Origin: Angiostrongylus vasorum
Taxonomy: Eukaryota > Nematoda > Chromadorea > Rhabditida > Metastrongylidae
Direction of reading: 5' to 3'
Length of the DNA: 64,000 nucleotides
Assembly: GCA_018806985.1 (NCBI GenBank)
Contig: JADANN010000464.1
Coordinates: 1,149,501 to 1,213,500 of the forward strand
Part shown: in pieces, positions 9,669 through 19,290 of the stretch
How the letters are laid out: every line of letters starts with the position of its first letter
Position numbering within the stretch: the first letter of the stretch is position 1
Made by a program: the position numbers and the translations under genes
The notes under the pieces: model-generated
Database searches by the model: none
What the model was told of the DNA's origin: nothing
Seen by the model: the letters and a program-made list of their open reading frames with translations, nothing else

Positions 9669-11133
9669 CATCCTAAACAGGATTGGCAGAACACTGGACG
9701 AAAGACAGCCATGTGAGCAACCATGGTTTTGAAAAGGATTTGGCTACCATGGACCACGTCCACACGATAACAAGGACTCATTGAAGTGTCGCGAGAGTAC
9801 AAAAGACCGCTCTGTCGTCACTTTCATCGACTTTAAAGGAAGGTCTTTGACCCAATTGAGATAGAAGCAGTCATGGAAGCCCTACTTGATAGTCAAGGAG
9901 TACCCTACTCAGTACATAAAGGTTCTTTGTGAGCTGTACAAAAATGTCACAACCAAGATATCACCATTCTACAACGATATTACCATTGACGTCAAAGAGG
10001 AGTTAGGCAAGGCGATACCATCTCGCCGCAAGTTATTTACCGCCACCCTCCAGAACGTCACGCGAACATTGGAATGGGATAATATGGGAGTGAAAATCGA
10101 TGGTCGGCAGTTACACTATCTTCGCTTTGCTGATGGCATCGTCCTTATAACACCAAACATTAGCCAAGCGGAACGTGTGCTTGCCGACTTTGACAAAGCC
10201 TGTGGAAAGACTGGTCTTCGGCTAAATCTTACAAAAACGGTGTTCGTGAAGAACGGATTGATTTCGTATGCACTATTCACGCTCAACGCAACGAATGTCT
10301 TCGGATGCTCCAGTTATGTCTATCTAGGTCGGTGAATCAATATGATGAACGACTTAGCACCAGAGCTGAGCAAGAGGAAACGAGCGGGTTTGGGGAGCTT
10401 TCAAGAGCATCGAGGATGTAGTGAAGGAGAACAAAGAACACCCGACTCCGTGTCCACCTTTTCGACTCAACGGTACTTCTTGCCCTGACGTACGCGTCAG
10501 AAAACCTGGTCGATGCGTAAGCAGGATGAAAGATCACTCAGCGTTATCGAATGCGCAGCCGAAAGGGCGTTGGTAGGGAGTATCCCGTTTCACACAATTA
10601 AGGGAAGGGATCCGAAGCTCCGATCTGCGTCAACGATCAAAAATCGAAGATGCCGTTCTGTACGCCAAACAATCGAAGATAAGGTGGGCCGGACACGTAA
10701 TGCGTATGAATGGAAACCGATGGACAAGAGCCGTTAGTGACTGGATTCCTCGGGATGTCAAACGTGCTGCAGGAAGACCACCGACCCGATGTTCGAGAGT
10801 TCTTCACCAATAGCGTAGAAGAAAACTATGATGCTCGACGAGTCCGTAGCGCGAGCACAACCCACTGAGCTACTCTTGCACGCGATAGGAGAAAATGGAA
10901 GATTTACTAGCGCTCGCTCGAGTCACTCGACGATCAACGGGACTACAGGTTGTACAGGTGATACAGGTGATTTGTTCGGCTTAGGTATGTCCAACTTAGC
11001 ATTCCAATCTACGCGAATGTCAACACCATGCGATACATGTAATGACAGCTGTGTCGTTGGTTTATGCAACTACACAGCCGTTTTATTTCCAGTATCAATA
11101 AGGACTGTAACCAAGCCATCTTTTATTATATAA

Positions 11134-12037
11134 AAATTCCTATAAAGTCTACGATTTATAATATCAGCTCGATTTTTTTTAACAACACTCGCCTACACAA
11201 TGAGGCATTGATCCACATAGAAGAAGAAATGAAGTGAAATCACATTATCATATCATATCATGAAATACCACAAATATCATAAAAATACCTTTCAAACCAA
11301 TAAAAAATCACAAAATAGTGCTCGTTTCGGTGCGATCCTTTGAAGAACTTCATACCAAATTCCAAAGACGATGATAAACACGGTAAAGAAGTTCACTCGG
11401 CGATGACGAGGAAGCAGTCTTGTAGAGCGTATTTGTCGGGATTTCAATGCAAAATCTTAAGAAATCAACAGTAGTTTTTCATTAAAATCAACGATTCACG
11501 TAGTAAACGGCGAATACTGCTCGGGTAGCAGTGGTAGCGATGCAGGTCATCACGAATACGCTGCTAGTTTGATCCTGCTAGATAGAGAATGACCTCCATA
11601 GCATATAAAACATTCTTTACACACTAGTTTTATCAGTTCATTCAATTATAATGAAATCAAATAGTAAACGAAATCGGATGACTTCTGACGACGTGGCGTC
11701 GGCTGCATCCATTAAAAGATACAAGGAATGGTGTTCGAATTTCTGAAAATTCGCTAAGAAATTATTCCTATTGCATCTCTGGGATATGATTTGGAGGGGG
11801 CGCTGATTGACATTGAACAGTATCCCGTCATCATTGTCGGAAAAACTGACTATAACATGATCTTACGTCTCAGAAAACTCTGCTTTTGAAGTTCTGGAAT
11901 ACGCGATTATTCACTGTTGAGAGTATTAAAAATACAACAAATACTAGAACTGTGCCTCAAGGAAGCTTCCTTATTTTATCGAAGATAGGAGTATCCATAG
12001 AAGCAAGAACAAGTACAATTCACCCTTCGCTTCCTAT
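11134..12037. other. No gene recognised
   Basis: About 0.9 kb of A/T-rich DNA. A TATAAAA at about 11603 is followed by a short open frame starting at 11651 (31 codons, basic start, stop near 11744). It has no paralogue in the window and I cannot call it a gene. Confidence 0.5.
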
Positions 12038-12093
12038 TATTAGAGGGTTCAGAAATAAATGAACGATTTAAAATATTGCTCTTTTAATGTATT

Positions 12094-12240
12094 TTTCAAG
12101 GTTTAGCGCACATTTGACGATTATGGTAAATTCCGCGCGGGAAGCGCTTCTTTCAAGGTCTGGCGCGCATTTGACCATTTTCGTGAATTCCGCGCGAAAA
12201 CGCTTATTTCAAAGTTAAAGTTCTGCACATTTGACGTTTT
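12094..12240 (+). repeat. Three ~57-bp tandem repeats inside mariner 5' part
   Basis: TTTCAAGGT followed by GCACATTTGACGATT-type sequence starts at 12094, 12151 and 12207. The first two units also share AATTCCGCGCG and an AGCGCTT/ACGCTT ending. The third is truncated. They lie just inside the left terminal repeat. Confidence 0.75.
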
Positions 12241-12255
12241 TCGAGAGTTTTTTTT

Positions 12256-12306
12256 TCCTCCCAACGGTCTACCGCCTCATTGTGGCTGGGAGGTGTTCCT
12301 GGGTGT
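12256..12306 (+). repeat. F3 repeat fragment inside the mariner
   Basis: TCTACCGCCTCATTGTGGC followed by GGGAGGTGTTCCTGGGTG matches the start of family F3 (17116 onward and 43795 onward). It interrupts the mariner transposase region. Confidence 0.65.
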
Positions 12307-12830
12307 AGGTTATGGTGACTGTTTGGTGATCTGCATCCGGGTGCATTTACCACAGTTTTTGAATCCGGGCGAAACGATTACGGCAGAAAAGTATCGCCAA
12401 CATATCGGCGAAATGCACCGTAAACTCCAACGACCGGCATTAGTCAACACAAAAGGACTGTTGCGGAACCAGCGCTGCAGAAGTTGAACGAGTTAGGTTA
12501 CGAAACATTGCCTCATCCGCCATATTCATCAACCTCTCGCCTTACCGACTACCATTTCTTGAAGCACCTTGGTAACTTCTTGCGCAAAAAATGCTTCACC
12601 TACTATGATGATGCTAAAATTGCCTCTAACGAATAATGCCTCCAACGAATTCATCGCTTTCAGAACTCCAGAATTTTAAGCAACTAGAATAGAAAAAACT
12701 TGAATCCCGTTGATAAAAATGTGTGGGCTCAAGTGGTTTTACTCTAATTAGTAAGGTTTTGTTCGAAGGAAGTTATGGCATTTTAAATAATATAGTTAAA
12801 GACGCTCATTTATTTCTGAAAAACCTAATA

Positions 12831-13599
12831 GAACACTGTACAAATGCTGCTCGAATGTGCCTTTGAATCTCGTGGCCTGTCATTCTATAGGAAATCACTT
12901 CAAGAAATCGGATTTTGACTGCATGTGTTTTTCACCTATAGCCGTTGCACGATGTCAAAAGACACTGGAAGTTGTTGATGTAGAATCACATTATTTAAAA
13001 TATTGTACTGAACAGACTCCATCACAAAGCGACTAAATGAATCCTATTATTTCCACCATTTTTTTTTCACCAAAGGGAATAAATGAATATGAAAGCTGTC
13101 GTAGGCCAATAGATAACGAAAACAGTATAGACGGACTGTTTCTATTGAGCGTGATGGTGTTCATCTTTGCAAACAGGCTGCAGTAGCTTCCCTTGCGACG
13201 GCTGATTTTTCGCCCAGACTAGCTGCCCTTTAAGCAACCTTTATGCTGTGGCAAAATTTATTTGATTTACAGCGTTTTCAAATGTTCTATTTGAGAAATA
13301 AACATTAATGCTTGGAAAAGACAGTTCCACTATATGAACTACACTGGAGTTTCGACAAAGCACAAAGCTTCGAATTCAAATAATCTTCATTTCAGCCTCA
13401 TTTGGCTTCGCCTTTGAGAATCTGTTGACTAGTCACAAGTCTAGACTACTCACTGCAATTCGTTGTCACTAGGATAGAATCCAAGTCACCATGCTGCGCA
13501 CTTTGTCCCGTACTATGAAGGCCGACAACTGGTTTGAAAACAACTGGTGAAAAGCTGAGAACGCCGTCGTACAGTTTCTAGGGAATCATAATTGATCAA
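12831..13599. other. No gene recognised
   Basis: About 0.77 kb without a supported exon or element on either strand. Confidence 0.45.
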
Positions 13600-13905
13600 T
13601 ATTCAACATGTCAGTGAGGTGTTCGCAGATCCTCTAATCGCATCTACACTACACCATGCTGAATGATTACAATGAGATTTCATAAAATGAGCATACGCAT
13701 GAACTAATGGACTCGTGCCGCATCTTGAAGGCAGGCAACAAGACATGAATGAACTCTTGTTGGTTTTGCCCGTACCACAGATATCAATGGTAATGGTGCA
13801 TGAGTTCAGGTGCGATATACTTGATCTATTGTAGTTCCTGAGAAGATGAATATATTGGCGAAAGGGGGCAGATCATTATGTATCCGATGACATCGTATCT
13901 AAGAA
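13600..13905 (+). pseudogene. PLE GIY-YIG endonuclease relic
   Basis: A strongly decayed copy of the PLE endonuclease. Conceptual pieces across frames are CWFCPYH (about 13760, matching CIVCPNG of the copy at 52100), CMSSGAIYLIYC (about 13798-13835) and EDEYIGE (about 13844-13863), followed after a shift by GRSLCIR (about 13866-13888). These align with the order CMSSAIVYLISC, GDEYIGE, TGRPLCVR in better-preserved copies. No hammerhead-type tail is visible downstream. Confidence 0.65.
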
Positions 13906-14554
13906 TTTCACTGAATCTTTCCAAAGTTTCCTATAGAAAAGCTTTGACCACGACTTCAGAGGAGGTTTCCTTCCTTGTTTTTTTTACTCCTTCGGTTCTC
14001 GATCCTAGACGTTTCACAGTTTCTCGTTTTTTAGATGGAATGATAGGTAGAGACAGCGACAAAAAACACCTATTTCATTCCGAAATTTGCGGTTCCTTTT
14101 ACACACAGCATGCTGAGGTTACCTTGAAAGATAGTGCAATAGATCCTCATTATTTGGCAAAACGAATGTAATCACTGCATAAGTGTTCTTACAGAGAGGG
14201 TCTCCTTCAGAAGCCATCGCCAATTTGAAACACAGAAGAATGACACCTGATGTGAAAAATTAAACCCTTTCACGACCGCCTATCACTGCACAGCAAATGA
14301 GATGCGCATTGAAATGAAGATGTACAGTCTGTAAAACCATGCATGAGGCACGATGCACTGCTTTCTTGAGAATATCGTTCTATTGCTCGGTTCCCTTACA
14401 TTTTTTTTACATGCATCTCTAACTTCTAGATAACCGCTATCTCCTTCTGAGCATGTTCACATGTTCTTGAGCACCTCTTGCATGTAATGAGAAAAAAAAT
14501 CGCCCATTATCTAACGATGATGCCATTAACTTTTCTCATGGTATTCGAAGAAGG
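13906..14554. other. No gene recognised
   Basis: Contains an open stretch at 13878-14171 (plus) that begins in the PLE relic and has no family resemblance beyond it. Nothing else supported. Confidence 0.4.
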
Positions 14555-14815
14555 CGTGTGGTGCAGTGGTCCGAGGCACCATGCAATATACATGGGATTG
14601 ATCCCAGCGCCCTTGGCTCACCAAGCACTCCATCCCTCTGTGGTCGGCAAATTTGTACGAGACTAGTCTGAAAGGATAGCAGCATTGGCTCGATACATCG
14701 ATAGGCCATCGGAAGTCATTGTAAAGGCCAGATATGCATTGAATCACCTCCAAACGATGCTTAACGAAGTCGAATGCATGGCGCATCCCTCAGGGATAGG
14801 TAAACTCCGAGAGCT
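14555..14815 (+). repeat. tRNA-derived SINE family S2
   Basis: The head GCGTGTGGTGCAGTGGTCC contains an exact pol III A-box pattern (TGGTGCAGTGG). GGGATTGATCCCAGCG, ~45 bases on, resembles a B box with its T-arm. The body continues with GCAGCATTGGCTCGATACAT, GGCCAGATATGCATTG and GCGCATCCCTCAGGG. Other copies lie at 15925-16190 and 54085-54260 (both minus). It ends near 14815 without an obvious poly(A) tail. Confidence 0.8.
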
Positions 14816-15059
14816 TTTTTCCTTTTCTTGTCCTTGGTTTTCTGTTATACCTGAAGTGCATTTCTGTGTCTTTTTTATGTTTTTATATCTAATGATTCCA
14901 TTCAGTCGTTCGAAACGGCTTTTTGCAAGTGTAGTTGAGAATACCTATCTATGGAGCGACCTCGGTGTATGTTCTGTGCTCGATAGGCCATTGGTTGAAT
15001 AGAAAGGGTTATGAAGGTGTAAAAGTAGTGTATGAACATGGAAATAACTAAAAAGAGGA

Positions 15060-15335
15060 ATAACCGTAATGATAGTGAGATATCTGCAAAACTCCGAGAC
15101 GCAGATGCTTGCAGTGTGGATCGAACGCGCTATAACCCTTTCCGGGAGTTAACATGTTCACCACCACATCATGAGGTCATTATTTCACATTGCTTTCAGC
15201 CGTGTTTTATAGGTTCCATCAGTGGCCACAAGTCAACGGGATTGGTTTGGGAAGCACAAATCGGCGATGAATCCAGTTAAGCTGAAGAGGTTGCACAAGT
15301 CACAATGTAATCACTTTTTATTTACTGCCTATTTT
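15060..15335 (-). repeat. SINE-like family S1, minus-strand copy
   Basis: Matches 3841-4115 base by base in order: AGATATCTGCAAAACTCCG, CGAACGCGCTATAACCCTTT, CCGGGAGTTAAC, GTTCACCACCACATCATG, the AGTGGCCACAAGTCAACGGG block, and TTTACTGCC before GACAGGGTAATAACCGCA. Moderately diverged. Confidence 0.65.
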
Positions 15336-15545
15336 TTTCATGACAGGGTAATAACCGCAATGATGCTGAGATATTTCCATAACTCTGGATCGCAGGTGTC
15401 CGCATGTTTTACAAAAACAGCTTAATGTTATCTAGATGTGCTACTTCAAGAAACCCTGAAGAAAAAAAGAAATACTCGGAAACGTTCTAACTTTTCATTT
15501 ACTGCCCATTCGTTCTTCATTGCAGGGTACAATGCGAAGTGCAAC
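15336..15545 (-). repeat. Partial tandem S1 units
   Basis: A second S1 end (GGGTAATAACCGCAATGATG then AGATATTTCCATAACTC) abuts the first at 15345. A third boundary, CATTTACTGCCCATTCG then GCAGGGTACAATGCG, occurs at about 15500-15540. This suggests tandem or dimeric S1 copies with the middle of the second one lost. Confidence 0.5.
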
Positions 15546-15924
15546 CATAAGAACATCACACCAACAAGTGTTTCGGTCAAACGAGTTCTAAATTCGGAAA
15601 GAATTCAAACGAGACGAAACTGAAACGAAGTTCCAAGTCTCCTCAGAGCTAAAAAACCTACAATTCAGTCTGTTTCCTTAGACCAATGAAAAATTCAAGG
15701 CATACAACACAAGAGCAGAAGGTAGAAATTCTGTTTTAACTGCAAACCATCGTCTTTGAGAAGGGAATGACTGTTCGTCATAGGGTCACCGAGGATGACA
15801 AGGAACTGCGCTGTTTCCGATACATAGAAGGTAGACGACACCAGTAAAGGCGGTCCGAGAAAGTTTTACCACAGCCATCTCCGCGGTTTCGTTACGTTCG
15901 TAATAAAAGGATAAAGGATAAAGC
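15546..15924. other. No gene recognised
   Basis: No exon, RNA gene or repeat that I can support. Confidence 0.4.
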
Positions 15925-16190
15925 TCACGTCGTTGACTAATCCCCTAGGGATGCGCCACGAACGCGCACTCATCAAGCATCGTTAAAGGTGACTGCATGC
16001 TTACCTGGCCTATACAATGATTCCCAGTGGTCTACCGACGTATCGAGCCAGTGCTGCTATCTTCTCAGACCGGTCTGGTAGCAGTTTTCCCACCCCGGTG
16101 GGATTGATGACTAGGTAAGTCTGGGCGCTGGATTGAACCCATGTGTACTGCAGCGAACCCCTAACCACTGCGCTACACGCGCCTACTGTG
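15925..16190 (-). repeat. tRNA-derived SINE family S2, minus-strand copy
   Basis: On the minus strand it reads GGCGCGTGTAGCGCAGTGG (A box TAGCGCAGTGG fits TRGYNNANNGG), then GGGTTCAATCCAGCGCC (B-box-like), then GCAGCACTGGCTCGATACG and the GGCGCATCCCTAGGGGATT end. It is the best-preserved S2 head in the window. Confidence 0.85.
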
Positions 16191-16192
16191 TG

Positions 16193-16805
16193 AACTAGCC
16201 CTTATTGGATAAAAAATCCTCGTCGAATAGAATCGCAACCGAGGTGTTTATCAGGATACTATATTCGCACACTCTAGAAGTCGGAAAATACCAAAAGCCT
16301 CATTAAAAGCTAACATTGGCATAAATGAAAATGTCAAAATGAGAATGATCAGAAACTACAGGAATTGGCCCTTATTGAAAGAAAATCGCCACAGACTGGA
16401 ATCCCGATCGAAACCTGTTATCGTAATATTGTTGTTTTACACCATAAAAGATAGGAAGCTCAAAAGCTACATTGAGGACTAATATATGAGTGAAGCAAAA
16501 TATCTAGATGAGAGTAGTTAGGAACAGTAGGATTTCTCCATCATGGATGCAAAAATTTTGATTGAAATCGGCACTGAAAGGCGACTATTTTGATGTTGTA
16601 CACACACTATAGAACTTGGTAAAAACCAAAGCCTTCACTGAGGGATAACATGTGCATGAAGCAAAAAATATCTATGTGAGAGTAACTAGAGACAATAGGA
16701 ACTGGCTTCTAAATAAAGAAAAAGTGAGATGGAATTGCCACACATTTCAATTACCATGACAAGGTACTTGCACACTACAGAAGTCGGAAAAATCGAGTGC
16801 GGGCC
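16193..16805. repeat. Degenerate ~169-bp tandem repeat, 3.6 units
   Basis: Units are 16193-16362 (170 bp), 16363-16531 (169), 16532-16699 (168) and a partial unit from 16700 to about 16805. Each starts with a variant of AACTGGCCCTTATTGA and carries a variant of CACTATAGAAGTCGGTAAA-type sequence about 75-100 bases in, then a CTACATTGAGGACTAACAT-like block. Each full unit ends in a variant of AACTAGGAACAATAGG. Units are strongly diverged from each other, so the array is old. Confidence 0.8.
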
Positions 16806-17109
16806 AATTACTGCTTTCTGCCGATAACCTGAAAACACGTTGGCGTAGTTTCTGGGGAAGAAAAAAAGAAACTAGCAACATGCTCTCATGAAGATGACCC
16901 TTCTGGTTACAAGTGTCCCATAAGATATCATTCCTAAGCTATTGCTTGTACGGCTTTTCCTTGACATATATTTTTATTTTGTATTTAGCTCCATTTAGGT
17001 TTTATTCCCAGGCGATTTGTTGCATTCCTAATTCGCACCATTCAATGGCTGGCAATCGTCGCGAAAAAGGTGATGCAGCGTTAGAGATGACTCGCGTTTC
17101 TTGCCATCT
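16806..17109. other. No gene recognised
   Basis: A short spacer between the tandem repeat and an F3 copy. The open frame at 16913-17239 runs into F3 and is not treated as a gene. Confidence 0.45.
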
Positions 17110-17475
17110 ATTTATATCACATCTCCCAACGGTTTACCGCCTCATCATGGATTGGATGTGTTCCTTGGTGCCGAGCTGCGATTTACGGCAGGGAGTTGCA
17201 AATTGTGAGCGAGTCCGGCGTTTCGCTCAAGAAGCCTAGCTAAAAGTAAATAAATGCCAGAATCCATCACCGTCCTGATATCAAAATAGTCGCCTTGCGG
17301 CAAATCTCCCTCTGACCCACAAAGGTGGCCACTGCCTGTGGTGGGAGACGACCTAATGCAGACTTTGGACAAGCTGGCCTCGGGTCTCCAGGGAACCACT
17401 GTGGATGAACCAGCACAACCCCGAAAAATTGGAAACTATGCTGAGGCCCACACAATAAGTGAAAGCGGTATTTAA
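17110..17475 (+). repeat. Dispersed family F3, near full-length
   Basis: Starts TCTCCCAACGGTTTACCGCC, then TGTGTTCCTTGGTGCCGAGC, ACCGTCCTGATATCAAAATA, CCACAAAGGTGGCCACTGCC, GTGGTGGGAGACGAC and CCAGGGAACCACTGTGG. It ends GGCCCACACAATAAGTG near 17460. The same order is found at 43785-44190 and, inverted, at 55070-55480; fragments occur at 12256 and 18690. No coding domain is visible. The 43.8 kb copy ends in (AAGTATC)n, which is like an RTE tail, so F3 may be a non-autonomous RTE relative. Confidence 0.65.
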
Positions 17476-17559
17476 GTAGTAGTTAATATTATAGAGACGA
17501 AAAGGAAAATAACAAATCCGCTTCTATTTCTTGTAAATTCTGATCAGATTCCACTCACT

Positions 17560-17905
17560 GAAGGTTCATACCGTACTGGGGGGCTCTAACGTTCTTACCA
17601 AAATCATGGTATGGTAGAAATCCTACGACAAATATTAGAAGCTGTAAAAGAGTTTGTGATTGAGTTGAGAAACAAATTCAGAGAAAGAAGTTTAAAACAT
17701 GCGAGAAGCAAAGGTTGCGAAGACTAAAAGTGTACCAACAACAAAAAGGAATTGATCCGGAAAAAATACTTACTATTCATGGGATACACTTGTCCCCAGT
17801 TTCGCATTAAACCGATGACTTGCTCATAGCGCAAAAGAAATTCTTGGACTTTGCACGAACCCGATAAGAAGGCAATACTTCATGGACAGAAACTAAAAGA
17901 GACAA
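17560..17905 (-). other. Possible minus-strand exons, gene unknown
   Basis: On the minus strand, about 17900-17779 reads openly through QEFLLRYEQVIGLMRNWG and PMN to a GTAAGT donor at 17778. An acceptor-like TTTTACAG precedes a second short segment ending at a GTAAGA donor near 17599. Phases between the two do not join cleanly. The RYEQ..GLMR pattern is faintly like the SRP54 M domain, but that is weak. I treat it as an unresolved possible gene fragment. Confidence 0.2.
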
Positions 17906-18685
17906 ATGAAGGATCAAACTGTCTTAATGCATCTGTGTATGAAAAAAATCTAAAGAAACTTGCTATTCTCTCAGAAACACTACTACTTCTTGCCGCATAA
18001 GGAAAGGGAAGCGCTTCGCTAACGATGCTCCGTTCCTCACATAAAAGCATACGAACTGGATGAGCATTTTTCGAAAAAAATTCAACAATTTGATCTCCAT
18101 GAATGCTGATTGATGGCGACGAGGACTCAAAAACGATACTTTACAAAACCGATTATTAACCATTTGTAAGGTGTCAATTCAGTGATATAAGTTATATTCG
18201 TTTGATGGGAAAGGCGACGCACTGAGTATTAACAGGCAAAATGTTTTGATTCGAAGAAAAGGACAAGGAGTATAGTGACTTAAGCTCAAGCTACTATTGT
18301 GCACTAAAATCCTTCCATAATTTTCTATTAATCATGAACTAAAAAGAAAGTTGGCAATGAGGCACGATTCTATGGCCTTGTCTTGCAAAAAATTCATTTC
18401 ATATGATGCACCGTGAAAACTTGAAAAACTGTAGAAAAAGGTTCAAGCATATTGTAATCTACACGTGGAAGTCCAAATAACAGAAAAAACTCTGTGGTAG
18501 AAATGACCTACCGCCATGAAAGAGAATAGGTAGAATAGCGACGATTTTTGATACACAAAGTGTATTAACGACTCAGAAACGCCGCAGGCTAATATTTCAG
18601 GACTTTAGAAAGAAAAAAAATTCTTCAATAAAAAGTACTGAGCAAATTTGAACTTCTAGTAGCCTTCTCCTCGATCTTCACGAGT
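17906..18685. other. No gene recognised
   Basis: Sequence with one minus-strand open stretch (17963-18163) of unknown meaning. Nothing else supported. Confidence 0.4.
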
Positions 18686-18689
18686 GATA

Positions 18690-18790
18690 GAGTTCCTGGG
18701 TGTCGGGCTGCGATTTGCAGCGGGGGGATTCTTTTCCCCCGGCAGGTTCCCAAGCAGAGAAAAGTCCGGCGGTTCCATCAGGAAGATCCA
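18690..18790 (+). repeat. F3 repeat fragment
   Basis: GTTCCTGGGTGTCGGGCTGC, GATTTGCAGCGGGGG and AGTCCGGCGGTTCCATCAGG match the first third of F3. It breaks off into a PLE-tail-like block at about 18790. Confidence 0.65.
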
Positions 18791-18900
18791 ATAAAGAAGA
18801 AGACGTCGAAACCTTAGCAGTAAGCATGAGGCGACAGCGTCGTGCTGGCTCATCAATAAAATAAGGCACATTGTTCATTTACACCGATGTTAAATGAAAG
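18785..18900 (+). mobile_element. PLE 3' tail, decayed
   Basis: GAAGAAGACGTCGAAACCTT (stem and GAAAC element), then CTCATCAATAAAATAAGG, then CACCGATGTTAAATGAAAGTC. The last block is the PLE terminal box also seen at 19250 and 63795. Confidence 0.5.
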
Positions 18901-19079
18901 TCACTTTACAATAGTGTTATTCTGCGGCGTCTATGGATATCTAATACCGATTGCTACAGGATGGATCACCCGTTGAAAAACATATCACAAACACCGTCCC
19001 CTACAAAAAGAGCGCGCCAGGGTGAGGTTGCCTCATTTGAGAGGTGCACCACTGAAGAAGATCCGAATCGACTCGACAG

Positions 19080-19290
19080 CGAAGACACAACAAAAGAGGA
19101 ACAGCTGTGCGAGTCATCGGCTTTGAAGAATACTAAGACGTCGTAAAGGTTGGCCGAATAAATATTTGGTATCGACCTCCTACTAGCTCACCAATAAAAT
19201 AATATATAGGTTAGGTTTATATAGGTTAAAATAGGTAAGTTGGTCATTTATATCGAGGTTAAGTGAAAGTATGTTTACAATAGTAACTCA
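19080..19290 (+). mobile_element. PLE 3' tail, decayed
   Basis: GACGTCGTAAAGGTTGGCCG then AATAAATATTTGG, a CTCACCAATAAAATAATA block, then ATCGAGGTTAAGTGAAAGTA at about 19253-19273. A duplicate, in order, of the tail at 18785-18900, so the two may derive from a tandem PLE arrangement. Confidence 0.5.

Larger units (their letters stand above)
6997..10980 (+). mobile_element. RTE-alpha LINE copy B, inserted in CAP1 intron 7
   Basis: A nearly full-length RTE-clade element of about 3.0 kb once the nested PLE is discounted. Order: a 5' region similar to the copy D start (near 7010-7060), then an APE-type endonuclease in broken frames (VVYAPTSNY, GDFNANTG at about 7567-7590, HNEIDHIIVN, TDHRLLRAEF at about 7840-7860). 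A linker and RT follow: NYRPI near 8665, and after the PLE, FIDF (motif A), FADGIVLIT near 10130 (motif C, second catalytic Asp changed to Gly), then thumb and C-terminal domain. The 3' tail has ACAGGTGAT repeats at 10945-10970. The 11-bp sequence ATTTGTTCGGC occurs at 6986-6996 and 10970-10980, a target-site duplication. Many indels and stops make it inactive. Confidence 0.85.
5511..11100 (+). pseudogene. CAP/SCP (ASP-like) secreted protein gene copy 1, broken
   Basis: A paralogue of the CAP gene at 20520, found exon by exon. Exon 1 is 5511-5553 (signal-peptide-like, donor GTATGC; one extra T in a T6 run shifts the frame). Exon 2 is near 5626-5689. Exon 3 is 5755-5836 (PSGTNMNY and AAYHNVL, the CAP N-terminal helix; the acceptor AG is mutated to AA and there is a +1 shift). 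A weak exon 4 remnant lies near 5850-5890. Exon 5 is 6111-6248 (CDCDLERTVYNIA, 46 open codons, donor GTGAGT). Exon 6 is 6463-6554 (TLVNLMPS). Exon 7 is 6813 to about 6910 (MGCALYPNC and FVSFVCQ, the CAP signature region). Exon 8 is 10985 to about 11080 (PIYAN then, after a +1 shift, TPCDTCNDSC). Exons 7 and 8 are separated by ~4 kb of inserted retroelements. CAP proteins are secreted cysteine-rich proteins. The lost acceptor and frameshifts suggest this copy is dead; part of that could be consensus error. Confidence 0.8.
12040..12828 (+). mobile_element. Internally deleted mariner transposon
   Basis: Terminal inverted repeats begin TTAG(A/G) and share TTCAGAAATAAATGA at 12049-12063 and, inverted, at 12805-12820. 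A TA dinucleotide flanks each end (12038-12039 and 12829-12830), the usual mariner target duplication. At 789 bp it is well short of the usual ~1.3 kb. Transposase remnants read FLNPGETITAEKY (about 12360-12400), then KLNELGYETLPHPPYS at about 12480-12530, then LSPTDYHFLKHL. The usual third catalytic Asp in PPYSPDLSPTDY is changed (SSNLSPTDY). Frames are shifted between blocks. The DD34D family with this wording is the cecropia-type (Hsmar1-like) mariner group. Confidence 0.85.

Noticed and set aside
14478..15002. Open frames across the S2 SINE
   Set aside because: The sequence is a tRNA-derived repeat shared with other copies, and the frames are not conserved among them.
17779..17900. SRP54 M-domain exon
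   Set aside because: Only a short, loose resemblance. Flanking exons do not join in phase, so no name is assigned.
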